NCBI RefSeq assembly: GCF_004345005.1
Contig: NZ_SMMX01000001.1
Location: forward strand, 124,001-188,000
Length of the DNA stretch: 64,000 bases
Reading direction: 5' to 3'
Origin: Extibacter muris
GTDB taxonomy: Bacteria; Bacillota; Clostridia; Lachnospirales; Lachnospiraceae
The notes below the pieces were generated by a model, which had not been told where the DNA came from, searched no databases, and saw nothing but the letters and a program-made list of their open reading frames with translations. The translations under genes and the position numbers were made by a program. Shown here one piece after another: positions 17,140-24,799 of this stretch (position 1 is the first letter of the stretch; the number at the start of each line of letters is the position of its first letter).

Positions 17140-18141
17140 ATGAGCATTTTGGAACAGATTTATGCAAAGGCAAAATCAAATCCTCAGAGAGTTGCTTTCC
17201 CGGAAGCGGAAAATGAAAAGATGATGCAGGCAGCTTATGAGACAGGGAAAGAGGGGCTGGTCATACCAATCCTGGTCGGTGACGGGACAGAAATAAAAGC
17301 GTTATGCAGAGAAAGAGGATATGAGGAAGAAGTATTCGACATAATCGATATGAAGGAAGAGTCATATCGGGCGGAATTGATAGCCGCTTACGTTTCTCTT
17401 CCGGGGACGCTACTGAAGGAAAGAGCCGTGGGCAGACGTATGGAGAGTCCATTGTATTACGCGATGGTGATGCAGGCTGTCGGAGCGGTGGATGTTACAT
17501 TCGCGGGAATCGATAATACCACAGGGGATGTATTGATTGCCGGGCAGACCATCATCGGATTAAAGCCGGGAATCAGCACTATTTCTAGTATCGGCCTCTG
17601 TGATATCCCGGGTTTTGAAGGAAGTGAGGGGTCGCTATTGGCAGTTGGCGACAGCGCGGTGTGTACGAATCCAACCGCAGAGCAGCTTGCGGATATTGCA
17701 GTCTCTGCCTGTGAGACCGTAAAGAGCTTACTCGACTGGGAGCCGAGATGTGCAATGATCAGCTATTCGACTCTGGGAAGCGGACAGGGCGAACTGATTG
17801 ATAAAGTGGTAGAAGCACTTCACATTGCCAAGGAGAAGAGGCCGGATTTAAAGATAGACGGAGAATTCCAACTGGACGCGGCAATCAAGCCGGAGGTCGC
17901 GGCTAAGAAGGTTCTAAGAGAAAGCGATGTTGCCGGTAAAGCGAACATACTGATCTGGCCGGACTTAAATGTAGGTAACACATCGGTAAAACTGATTCAG
18001 ACCTTTGGCCATGCTAATGCATACGGGCCTATGCTACAGGGCTTCAACAAAGTGGTGTGCGACTGCTCAAGAGGAGCACCGGTGTCCGAGATTAAAGGGA
18101 ATATAGTAATCAGCGCGGTACGCGCAGCAGGAAGTAAGTAA
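17140..18141 (+). CDS. Phosphate acyltransferase (Pta/Ptb family)
   Basis: The 333-residue protein is full length for phosphotransacetylase. It has family stretches MISYSTLGSGQG, LKIDGEFQLDAAI, KANILIWPDLNVGN and the C-terminal CDCSRGAPVSEI. It should convert an acyl thioester plus phosphate to an acyl phosphate. Pairing with a butyrate kinase (22680) makes a complete thioester-to-ATP module. The sequence is closer in pattern to Pta than to typical Ptb, so the acyl group cannot be fixed. Whether the donor is acyl-CoA or the operon's acyl-ACP is open; PlsX shows that phosphate can attack acyl-ACP in a related fold. Confidence 0.87.
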   Translation: MSILEQIYAKAKSNPQRVAFPEAENEKMMQAAYETGKEGLVIPILVGDGTEIKALCRERGYEEEVFDIIDMKEESYRAELIAAYVSLPGTLLKERAVGRRMESPLYYAMVMQAVGAVDVTFAGIDNTTGDVLIAGQTIIGLKPGISTISSIGLCDIPGFEGSEGSLLAVGDSAVCTNPTAEQLADIAVSACETVKSLLDWEPRCAMISYSTLGSGQGELIDKVVEALHIAKEKRPDLKIDGEFQLDAAIKPEVAAKKVLRESDVAGKANILIWPDLNVGNTSVKLIQTFGHANAYGPMLQGFNKVVCDCSRGAPVSEIKGNIVISAVRAAGSK

Positions 18142-18164
18142 GATTCAGGATGGGGGAAGGCTTT

Positions 18165-19064
18165 ATGATCAGATGTATGGAAATGCTTTATGACATGTTT
18201 GAAACATCACAGGCAGAATGTATCAAAGGGTTTGGACATTCTCTGACAGAACGCAGCGACATGACCCGCTATGACAATATCATCTACGGGCCTGATCCAG
18301 CCTTTCATACACTGGATATCTACCGTCCTAAGAATCGGGAGGGTGAGAGGATTCCTGTTATCATCAACGTACATGGCGGCGGATGGATCTACGGGTCAAA
18401 GGAAGGGTATCAGTATTATTGCATGACATTGGCAGAGAAAGGTTATGCAGTCATCAATATGAATTACCGGCTTGCCCCAGAGTTCCATTTCCCATCGCCT
18501 GCCCTGGACTTGAATTTCCTGATACAGTGGCTGATGGAGCATGCAGAAGCCTATCAGTTGAATCTGGAGCGCATCTATGGCGTGGGAGATTCTGCAGGTG
18601 CCCATACGCTTGGGCTGTATGCTGCTATATGTACCAATGAAGAATATGCAAAGAAATTCTCCTTTGTGGTTCCTAAGAAAAATGTGTTTGCTGCAATTGC
18701 ACTAAATAGTGGCGTGTATCTCTCCTGTATGGAGGAAGAGAAAACAGATCTCACGAGAATCCTGGTGTCAGAGTACCTGGGCGCCGCGAAGCCGGAAAGT
18801 ATAGTGCTGTTTGACTATATGCAGTATGTGGATGAACGATATCCGGCCACATTCATCATGACTGCAGAACATGACTTCGTGAAAATGCAGAGCATACGAT
18901 TTGCAGAACGTCTTTCGGAAAAATCAGTGAACTGCGTGTTTCGTCTGTATGCCAGCAGAAAGCACAAGCTGGGACATGCCTTTCATTGTGACCTCAGGCT
19001 TCCGGAAGCTCTGGCTTGTAACCAGGAAGAGACAGCCTTTTTTGAAACTCTTTTTCATGAATAA
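18165..19064 (+). CDS. Alpha/beta hydrolase (hormone-sensitive-lipase-type esterase)
   Basis: The roughly 299-residue protein has the oxyanion motif HGGGW, the nucleophile elbow GDSAG, an acid in TAEHDFVKM and a probable catalytic His in the C-terminal GHAFHCDL region. This family cleaves small esters or thioesters in the cytoplasm. The ATG at 18165 follows a strong GGGGAAGG and is preferred over the ATG at 18150. It lies between the acyltransferase and the phosphopantetheinyl transferase, so it may hydrolyse the incoming ester substrate or act as a proofreading thioesterase. Confidence 0.83.
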   Translation: MIRCMEMLYDMFETSQAECIKGFGHSLTERSDMTRYDNIIYGPDPAFHTLDIYRPKNREGERIPVIINVHGGGWIYGSKEGYQYYCMTLAEKGYAVINMNYRLAPEFHFPSPALDLNFLIQWLMEHAEAYQLNLERIYGVGDSAGAHTLGLYAAICTNEEYAKKFSFVVPKKNVFAAIALNSGVYLSCMEEEKTDLTRILVSEYLGAAKPESIVLFDYMQYVDERYPATFIMTAEHDFVKMQSIRFAERLSEKSVNCVFRLYASRKHKLGHAFHCDLRLPEALACNQEETAFFETLFHE

Positions 19065-19079
19065 GAAAGAGGATTTCTT

Positions 19080-19718
19080 ATGGTGGACAAGGCGAAAATA
19101 ATCATTGCAGATACGCGGCAGCTCCAGGGGAAAGAAGAAGTAATCCTTCCGCAGATTGCGCCATGCTACGCGATGAAGTACAGGAGCACTAAGATATGCC
19201 GGGATGCCAGGCAGGAATTAGCGGCAGGGTATTTGCTTAGCAAGCATCTGGGAGTCACCAGGGATGAACAGCTTACATATAATGCCTGTCATAAGCCGCG
19301 GCTGGCATCGGGCACGGCATGTTTCAACCTTTCTCACAGTGGGAACCTGGTAGTGCTTGCCATTGCCGGATGTGAAGTCGGTGTTGATATAGAAAAGATT
19401 ATGGATGTTCATGAAGCGACAGTAAAAAAGATGTTTTGTGAAAAGCAGCAGGAAGAGCTGCTTCAACTGGAAGGAAGAGCAAAAAATGAAAGATTCACAG
19501 AGCTGTGGACAACGTATGAGGCTATGCTCAAATTAAAAGGCACCGGGTTTGAAGACAGCTGGGATAAGATAAAAGCACCAGTTGCGTGTCATCTGCATAC
19601 CACGAAAATTGATGATTATTTTCTTTCCTGTGCGACGGAAAACCAAACACATTTTGAAATACTGTTCTGGCATATCGATACCTGGCATAATACAATGAAA
19701 TCAATGAAAAAACAGTAA
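19080..19718 (+). CDS. 4'-phosphopantetheinyl transferase (Sfp type)
   Basis: The 212-residue product has the Sfp motifs NLSHSGNLVVLAIAG, VGVDIEKI (Mg-binding Asp) and LWTTYEAMLKLKGTGF (W-x-x-x-E-A-x-x-K). Tyr occupies the spot usually held by Lys or Arg before the motif's Glu. The enzyme should transfer phosphopantetheine from CoA to a carrier-protein serine. The ACP gene begins 16 bp downstream, so this is probably its dedicated activator. It makes a chance presence of the ACP in the operon unlikely. Confidence 0.9.
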   Translation: MVDKAKIIIADTRQLQGKEEVILPQIAPCYAMKYRSTKICRDARQELAAGYLLSKHLGVTRDEQLTYNACHKPRLASGTACFNLSHSGNLVVLAIAGCEVGVDIEKIMDVHEATVKKMFCEKQQEELLQLEGRAKNERFTELWTTYEAMLKLKGTGFEDSWDKIKAPVACHLHTTKIDDYFLSCATENQTHFEILFWHIDTWHNTMKSMKKQ

Positions 19719-19734
19719 ATGGAGGAAATAAATC

Positions 19735-19974
19735 ATGACAAGAGAAGAAGTAATCGCAAAGATGATTGAGTACGCCGCAATGGCATTTAAAGTGGATGCT
19801 GCGACGATCGATGAGAATACGGATATTGCACAGGAGCTGGGAACTGCATCTACTCAGAGGGTCGCAATGAGTGCTTCCATCGAAAACGATTTTGATGTGA
19901 TGATTCCGGTGGCAAGATTCGGAAACTACAAGACAATCGGAGACTTGGCAGACTTCGTTATGGAAGAGATGTAA
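19735..19974 (+). CDS. Acyl carrier protein, divergent
   Basis: The 79-residue acidic protein has ACP length and helix pattern (TIDENTDIAQELG..., then ENDFDVMIPVARFGNYKTIGDLADFV). The usual DSL attachment motif is replaced by AST, with Ser39 in the right place for phosphopantetheine (G36-T37-A38-S39-T40). The Asp-to-Ala and Leu-to-Thr changes set it apart from fatty-acid ACP and suggest a specialised carrier. It sits between its probable activating enzyme and the thiolase-like enzyme. A well-spaced AUG and GGAGG precede it. Confidence 0.85.
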   Translation: MTREEVIAKMIEYAAMAFKVDAATIDENTDIAQELGTASTQRVAMSASIENDFDVMIPVARFGNYKTIGDLADFVMEEM

Positions 19975-19985
19975 GGGGTGATATT

Positions 19986-21275
19986 GTGGTTCATAATGTA
20001 AAAATCGGTAAAAACATGAGAAGCGTGTCCATCGTTGGAATCGGCGCAACGCCATTCTTCAATGGTATAAGCAATCCTCAGTATAAAGGCCTTACCAATG
20101 GCGAGTTGTTCGGATATGCGGCATTGGATGCAATGAAAGATGCACAGGTAGAGCCGAGAGATGTACAGTATTTCTTCCACGGCTCAGCAAATCCGCATGT
20201 ATTAAACGGATGTATTACACCGAACCTCCAGGTTGCCGACTGGTTCGGCATGAGAGGAAAAGGTTCCATCTCCCACTCGGAAGGATGCTGTACCGGATAT
20301 ATCGCACTGGAAGAGGCTGTATTTGCAGTGGCAAGCGGTGCCTATGAAGTGGTGCTTACCGGATGCAGTGAACAGGGTACCGGCATGCCTGACGGCAATA
20401 CACCGGATCACATACGTACCGCTCTGACAACAGAAGTGCTGTTCCCCGATTTGGATTCTATCTTTGACCGTGCCTATGGCAGATACCTTGGCGGCGGACC
20501 GGGGATGAACCATGATGACTGGATCAACTTCTACGCAAAAGAGAACGGATTGACTCCGGACCAGGTTGACGATGTACTGAACCATCAGGCCTATCATTTC
20601 AGACGGGCAGCCGAATTGTGTCCTCGTGCGATTCGCAGGACCCCATATGAGAAGCTGGCCGAAGAGGCAGGATATGAGGATGTCTGGGATTATATGAAGT
20701 CCCCAAACAATCCAAAGATGACACAGTATCTAAGGACTTCCAGCGACTCCTGTGTAGCGGACGGCGCGGCCTGCTGTATCGTAGTGCCGACTGAAATCGC
20801 CCATCAGTTTACAGACAAGCCGATTGAAGTATTGGCAACAGGCGCCTCTGTATTAGATGCCATCGTACCGCATCTGGAGAAGAAAGCAACGGCAGAAGCA
20901 GCACGCCAGGTATATGAGGCTACAGGGCTTACCGCAGATGATATGGATCTGTTATATGTCAATGACTTTATCGGTTCCTCTGCCTTCCTTGCAGCAGAAG
21001 AGATCGGATATCTGCCGAAAGGTGAAGGCTGGAAATATGCTCTTGACGGACGGCTGGCATATGACGGAGACAAACCAATGAACACCAATGGCGGACGGAC
21101 TTCTTACGGACATGCATTTGCCGCATCCGGAATGGCGGATGTATTTGAAGCAGTTGTCCAGATGCGTGGAGAGGCCGGGGAACGCCAGATTAAGAAAATG
21201 CCAAAGCATACGTTCTTAAGAGGATTCGGTGGAGCGCAGAATGTCCGTGCAACCATTTTAAGAGCGAACTTTTAA
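19986..21275 (+). CDS. Thiolase-like enzyme (SCP2/PhlC type)
   Basis: The 429-residue protein has thiolase-superfamily features: the nucleophile region ISHSEGCCTGYIALEEAV (Cys101, or Cys102), the C-terminal NTNGGRTSYGHAFAASGMAD with the catalytic His, and FGGAQNVRATIL at the end. It is directly followed by a DUF35 partner, the pairing seen for SCP2-type thiolases, archaeal acetoacetyl-CoA thiolase and PhlC-PhlB. It starts at a GTG (19986) behind AAGGGGTG. A reversible carbon-carbon cleavage or acyl transfer, possibly onto the neighbouring ACP, is the likely reaction. The usual second active-site Cys region is not obvious. Confidence 0.82.
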   Translation: MVHNVKIGKNMRSVSIVGIGATPFFNGISNPQYKGLTNGELFGYAALDAMKDAQVEPRDVQYFFHGSANPHVLNGCITPNLQVADWFGMRGKGSISHSEGCCTGYIALEEAVFAVASGAYEVVLTGCSEQGTGMPDGNTPDHIRTALTTEVLFPDLDSIFDRAYGRYLGGGPGMNHDDWINFYAKENGLTPDQVDDVLNHQAYHFRRAAELCPRAIRRTPYEKLAEEAGYEDVWDYMKSPNNPKMTQYLRTSSDSCVADGAACCIVVPTEIAHQFTDKPIEVLATGASVLDAIVPHLEKKATAEAARQVYEATGLTADDMDLLYVNDFIGSSAFLAAEEIGYLPKGEGWKYALDGRLAYDGDKPMNTNGGRTSYGHAFAASGMADVFEAVVQMRGEAGERQIKKMPKHTFLRGFGGAQNVRATILRANF

Positions 21276-21284
21276 GGGAGATGG

Positions 21285-21725
21285 ATGATGGATCAGAATA
21301 GAATCAGTACAGAAGAGTTTTGGAATCCGGAACATGTGGTAGAAAAGTTCTGGAATGGCTTAAAAGAAGGCACCATTTACGCAAAGAAGTGTAAAGAGTG
21401 CGGGGCAATCGAATTTCCGCCTCATCACGCCTGCAACGCCTGTGGCTACCATGATACAGAGTGGACGACACTTACCGGAAAAGGGATGTTAAAGACATTT
21501 GTATTTACCGGTGCATTAAATGCCAGACTCGAGCTGGAAGATATGGGATTAAAGTATGTGTGCGGGGAAGTGCAGTTTGAGGAAGGGCCGGAGATGAACG
21601 CGGTCATTCTTGGAATCAGCAAGAAGAAGGCCAGAGAGATAACAGATCATCTTCCGGTAAGGGTCCGCCCGGTATTCTATGATATGGGAAGATACACGAC
21701 ACTTTTCTTTGAACTTGACGAATAA
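21285..21725 (+). CDS. DUF35 zinc-ribbon/OB-fold protein, thiolase partner
   Basis: The 146-residue protein has an N-terminal zinc ribbon (C36, C39, C50, C53 in CKECGAIEFPPHHACNACG) and a C-terminal OB-fold-like beta domain (KGMLKTFVFTGALNARLELE onward). DUF35 proteins bind next to thiolases and help channel or position thioester substrates. Its place 10 bp after the thiolase-like gene supports a two-subunit complex. It resembles PhlB in role. Confidence 0.87.
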   Translation: MMDQNRISTEEFWNPEHVVEKFWNGLKEGTIYAKKCKECGAIEFPPHHACNACGYHDTEWTTLTGKGMLKTFVFTGALNARLELEDMGLKYVCGEVQFEEGPEMNAVILGISKKKAREITDHLPVRVRPVFYDMGRYTTLFFELDE

Positions 21726-21749
21726 TCCGGAAAGGGATGGAGGACAGCA

Positions 21750-22601
21750 ATGGACAGATTAAATGTATTGTTAGTGACCGGGCTATTGACAGCAGAACAT
21801 CAGGGACGGGCCATAACAGGACGGCTAAGGGAACTGCTGGAAGCAACGGGACGCTTTCAGGTTGCGATTGTAGAGGAATTCCGCAATATCACACCGGATT
21901 ATCTAGAACCGTATGATGTGATTTTCGTAGACTATGACGGGAAGACATGGCCGACCGATAAGGCAAGGCGGTTCGGGGAGAAGAGCGAACAGGCAGTGTA
22001 TGAGTTCGTGTCAAAGGGAAAAGGAATTGTATTTTACCATTCGTCCATATGGGTCGACGAGGACTGGCCGGATGAATGGAGGAAACTGCTTGGCGGCTAT
22101 TGCTCTATGGAACAGGGCTGCAGACGTTGTCCTAAGGATGATCACTTTGTTGAGACCATGGATGAGAATCATCCGATTACAAAAGGAATTGACAAGAAAT
22201 GGATGAATGTATTCGACGACCTGTTCACGCAGCTCATCATTCATCCGGAGGCCAGGATGCATGTCCTGTCAGCAATCTATGACGATGTTGAAAATTATAG
22301 GATCCCTGGTTTCCCGCCGCCGCACCATCCGGTAGAGATTCCGGACGGTAAATTAGAGAATATGGCAGGCGTTAATGCATATACGCCGGTTATCTGGACC
22401 AATGAGTATGTCAGGGGCCGTGTGTTCGCCACTTCCATTGGACATTGGGAGGCGCTTGACCGGTTCAATTTTATCACAATGCTGGTGCGTGGCGTGGAAT
22501 GGGCCGCTACAGGCGAAGTGACATTGGAGAAACCAGACAGGTCAGGAGATAACCGCTTAAAGCTGTTTCCGTACTATGATAATGCCAGGGTCAAAAAGTA
22601 A
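21750..22601 (+). CDS. ThuA-like protein (trehalose-utilisation family fold)
   Basis: The 283-residue protein matches the ThuA family: NVLLVTGLLTAEHQGRAITGR at the start, a central VFYHSSIWVDEDWPDEWRKLLGG segment, EARMHVLSAIYDD, and VIWTNEYVRGRVFATSIGHW near the end. The fold is related to class I amidotransferases but catalytic roles vary; ThuA acts in 3-keto-disaccharide metabolism in other bacteria. Here it may act on a keto-intermediate. Its 3' end runs into hairpin repeat copy 2, which supplies the last codons and the stop. Confidence 0.8.
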   Translation: MDRLNVLLVTGLLTAEHQGRAITGRLRELLEATGRFQVAIVEEFRNITPDYLEPYDVIFVDYDGKTWPTDKARRFGEKSEQAVYEFVSKGKGIVFYHSSIWVDEDWPDEWRKLLGGYCSMEQGCRRCPKDDHFVETMDENHPITKGIDKKWMNVFDDLFTQLIIHPEARMHVLSAIYDDVENYRIPGFPPPHHPVEIPDGKLENMAGVNAYTPVIWTNEYVRGRVFATSIGHWEALDRFNFITMLVRGVEWAATGEVTLEKPDRSGDNRLKLFPYYDNARVKK

Positions 22602-22642
22602 TGCGTTTCATGCGGGCATGAAAAAGCATGACTTTGGGACCC
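22588..22642 (+). repeat. Hairpin repeat element, copy 2 (ThuA 3' end to buk leader)
   Basis: It has the same GGGTC...GACCC hairpin as 13987-14040 and a longer, cleaner stem (AAAGT/ACTTT, ATGC/GCAT, CATGC/GCATG blocks). It contains the ThuA stop codon and lies 37 bp before butyrate kinase. Similarity to copy 1 continues past the stem on the 3' side (GTAAAA-CAT-AGAAAGT). It could stabilise the upstream mRNA, cause attenuation, or be a small mobile palindrome. Confidence 0.75.
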
Positions 22643-22679
22643 GTAAAAACATGAGAAAGTAGCCCGAAAAGGAGCAAAA

Positions 22680-23780
22680 ATGGAAACATTTAAAATCTTT
22701 ACAGTCAATCCCGGATCAACATCCACGAAAATTGCGCTATTTGAAGGTGGAAAAGAATTATTTTCCGGAAATGTAAGCCACGATGCCAGGAAACTGGCAG
22801 AGTATGCAACGATTTCTGACCAGTTTGCATACCGGAAGGAGACGATTGATACCCTCCTTATAGAAAACAAGATTTCTCTTGACCAGGTGGATGCATTCGT
22901 CGGACGTGGCGGCGGCCTGCTGGCGATGGATGGGGGAACCTACGAGATTGATGACCTTGTACTGGACCATGCGACACGCGGAGCAAATGGGGTTCAGCAC
23001 CCGGCCATGCTCGGGCCGCAGATTGCTTATGAATATGCGAAGTCCTATCATGCGAAAGCGTTTGTAGTAAATCCACCGGACGTAGATGAATTACAGGACT
23101 TGGCAAGAATGACAGGAATTAAGGGCGTGTATCGTGTGATTCACCTGCATGCATTGAACCTGAAAGAAACGGCAATCCGCCATGCAGCAAGTTTAGGCAG
23201 GAAATATGAAGACTGCAATTTTATCGTATGCCATATTGGAGGGGGCATTTCGGTATCTGCACATCGGAACGGAAAGATGATTGACGGCTTCGATATTGTC
23301 GGAGGGGAAGGCCCTATGGCACCGACCAGATGCGGCAGCATCAGTGTTGCCGACTTATTAAAATATGCGCAGGATAAAGACTTAAAAGACCTCCGATCAC
23401 TTTGTACGAAGAATGGCGGATTCGTGAATCATACCGGCATTTCAGATGCGCTGGAACTTACGAACAGAGCCAAAGAAGGCGATAAATATGCCGAAATGTT
23501 ATGGAATACCATGGTTTACCAGATTACAAAATGTATTGGCTCTATGGCTGCGGCACTCCACGGAAAGCTGGATGGTATCCTTCTTGGCGGCGGAATGGTC
23601 TATAATGAAGACCTTGTCGCACAGATCAAAGAGGCCTGTGAATGGATAGCGCCTGTTACTGCCTATCCTGGGGAATTTGAGATGGAAGCGATGGCCTCCG
23701 GGGCGGTCCGTGTGCTAAGTGGCGAGGAAGAAGTGAAAAAATATAGTGGCGTTTGCAACTTTACAGGCTTTGATTTTTGA
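22680..23780 (+). CDS. buk: Butyrate kinase (or branched-chain acyl kinase)
   Basis: The 366-residue protein has the acetate/butyrate kinase (ASKHA) layout: FTVNPGSTSTKIALFEGGKE at the start, VGRGGGLLAMDGGTYEI, NFIVCHIGGGISVSAHRNGK, VGGEGPMAPTRCGSI and DGILLGGGMVYNEDL. It makes ATP from an acyl phosphate and ADP. Together with the phosphate acyltransferase at 17140 it indicates energy gain at the end of the pathway. The product could be butyrate, isobutyrate, propionate or another short acid. Confidence 0.92.
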   Translation: METFKIFTVNPGSTSTKIALFEGGKELFSGNVSHDARKLAEYATISDQFAYRKETIDTLLIENKISLDQVDAFVGRGGGLLAMDGGTYEIDDLVLDHATRGANGVQHPAMLGPQIAYEYAKSYHAKAFVVNPPDVDELQDLARMTGIKGVYRVIHLHALNLKETAIRHAASLGRKYEDCNFIVCHIGGGISVSAHRNGKMIDGFDIVGGEGPMAPTRCGSISVADLLKYAQDKDLKDLRSLCTKNGGFVNHTGISDALELTNRAKEGDKYAEMLWNTMVYQITKCIGSMAAALHGKLDGILLGGGMVYNEDLVAQIKEACEWIAPVTAYPGEFEMEAMASGAVRVLSGEEEVKKYSGVCNFTGFDF

Positions 23781-23808
23781 AAATAAGAGCAAAGGAAGGT
23801 AAGAAGAG

Positions 23809-24450
23809 ATGAAATATGAAAGAATCAGAAAAATTGTATTAGATGCAATCCTGGATGCAGTAGGCCAGGGGTTGATCAAAGGAACATCCGGCAACATTGC
23901 GCTTCGCGATGATGAAGATGATGTCGTTGCAATTACACCAAGTGGGATTGCATACAGCACTATGACAGCAGAGGATATCGCAATCGTAGATATGAACGGG
24001 AAATGGCTGGACGGACCATACAAGCCGTCCTCTGAGGTACCGATGCACACAGCTGTCATGCGCGCAAGGCCAGATGTTAAAGCAACCGTACATACACATG
24101 CGATGTTTGCAACCATTATGGCAATGGGAGATGGAGAGATCAAAGCGACAACGCCGCCCCAGTGTGAATTCGTACCAGTGAGAGTCGTGCCATTTACAAT
24201 GCCTGGAAGTGATGATGTAGCTGATAAGGTAGTCGAGGCATTGGGCGAAGAGGGCAGAGCCTGCCTCATTAAGAATCACGGAATGTTCTGCTGTGGGAAA
24301 GACATGAAAGCCGCAATGTCAGCAACGGTATATACAGAGGAGATGGCAGTTACAGAATATCATGCCAGATTGCTTGGCACATATGAGCCAATGCCACAGG
24401 AAGCGGTAGATGCAATGCAGGCTTTAATTAAAGCTGATCAGGCTGTTTAG
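23809..24450 (+). CDS. Class II aldolase/adducin family protein (fuculose-phosphate aldolase-like)
   Basis: The 213-residue protein has the zinc site of class II aldolases: HTHAMFATIMA (two His), KNHGMFCCG (third His) and the acidic segment PSSEVPMHTAVMRA. Members cleave fuculose-1-phosphate, ribulose-phosphate or related sugar phosphates, or decarboxylate ketoacids. It is the last gene of the operon, 29 bp after buk. Its presence suggests that the pathway substrate is sugar- or polyol-derived, or that a C2/C3 unit is released early. Confidence 0.87.
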   Translation: MKYERIRKIVLDAILDAVGQGLIKGTSGNIALRDDEDDVVAITPSGIAYSTMTAEDIAIVDMNGKWLDGPYKPSSEVPMHTAVMRARPDVKATVHTHAMFATIMAMGDGEIKATTPPQCEFVPVRVVPFTMPGSDDVADKVVEALGEEGRACLIKNHGMFCCGKDMKAAMSATVYTEEMAVTEYHARLLGTYEPMPQEAVDAMQALIKADQAV

Positions 24451-24546
24451 GGAGGCACCAAGGACGAGATGCACTGCTTGCCATGTTGCGCCACTTGTCC
24501 CCCTTTTATCAAGATTGACAAAAATGTATAGATGCTGTAGAATAAA

Positions 24547-24690
24547 GTACGAAATTCAACAGAAAAGGTGATGGAAGTCCGGCGTATCAGATGCCACATA
24601 ATCAGTGGTGTGGATATGACTGGAAAAGAGTAGATAAAATCAATTCAATAGGGAACGGATCGGCTGATACTATCAGTTTAGTTTTCGTAC
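24547..24690 (+). promoter_or_regulatory. Possible structured leader RNA (weak)
   Basis: The segment is closed by an 8-bp perfect stem, GTACGAAA (24547-24554) with TTTCGTAC (24683-24690). Inside there are short complementary blocks (CCAC/GTGG near 24594-24608; CTGATA/TATCAG at 24664-24675). It is followed by a rho-independent hairpin (24741-24764) and then a methyltransferase gene. This order resembles a riboswitch plus terminator, but no known riboswitch consensus fits. Function and boundaries are uncertain. Confidence 0.35.
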
Positions 24691-24740
24691 CTAAAGTTTG
24701 ATTTTATTTTACTCTTGCTTTTCTTCATCTTATGAGGATT

Positions 24741-24771
24741 AGCCGTAGAGTAACATCTACGGCTTTTATTT
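24741..24771 (+). terminator. Rho-independent terminator/attenuator
   Basis: A perfect 9-bp stem AGCCGTAGA / TCTACGGCT (24741-24749 and 24756-24764) is followed by TTTATTTTT. It lies 29 bp before the methyltransferase start, so it either ends the upstream transcript or works as an attenuator of the downstream gene. Confidence 0.75.
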
Positions 24772-24799
24772 TTGCTCGAAATTTAAGGAGGATATAACA

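Noticed and set aside
11672-24450. Bile-acid (bai) operon, suggested by the BaiCD-like reductase
   Set aside because: No BaiB, BaiE, BaiA or BaiF homologues are present, and the ACP, butyrate kinase and aldolase do not fit bile-acid dehydroxylation.
11672-24450. Biosynthetic polyketide cluster because of ACP, transferase and thiolase-like enzyme
   Set aside because: There is no ketosynthase module or malonyl loading enzyme; Pta, butyrate kinase, dehydrogenases and two transporters fit catabolism better, though this is not excluded.
24468-24530. A 20-codon Cys-rich reading frame (MHCLPCCATCPPFIKIDKNV) after the aldolase gene, with GGAGG upstream
   Set aside because: It is very short, the spacing to GGAGG is too long, and there is no known family; chance is the simpler explanation.
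24547-24690. Cobalamin or fluoride riboswitch, suggested by AATAGGGAAC and GGTGATGG
   Set aside because: The conserved blocks are in the wrong order for the cobalamin motif and the partner blocks of the fluoride motif are absent, so it is left as an unclassified leader.
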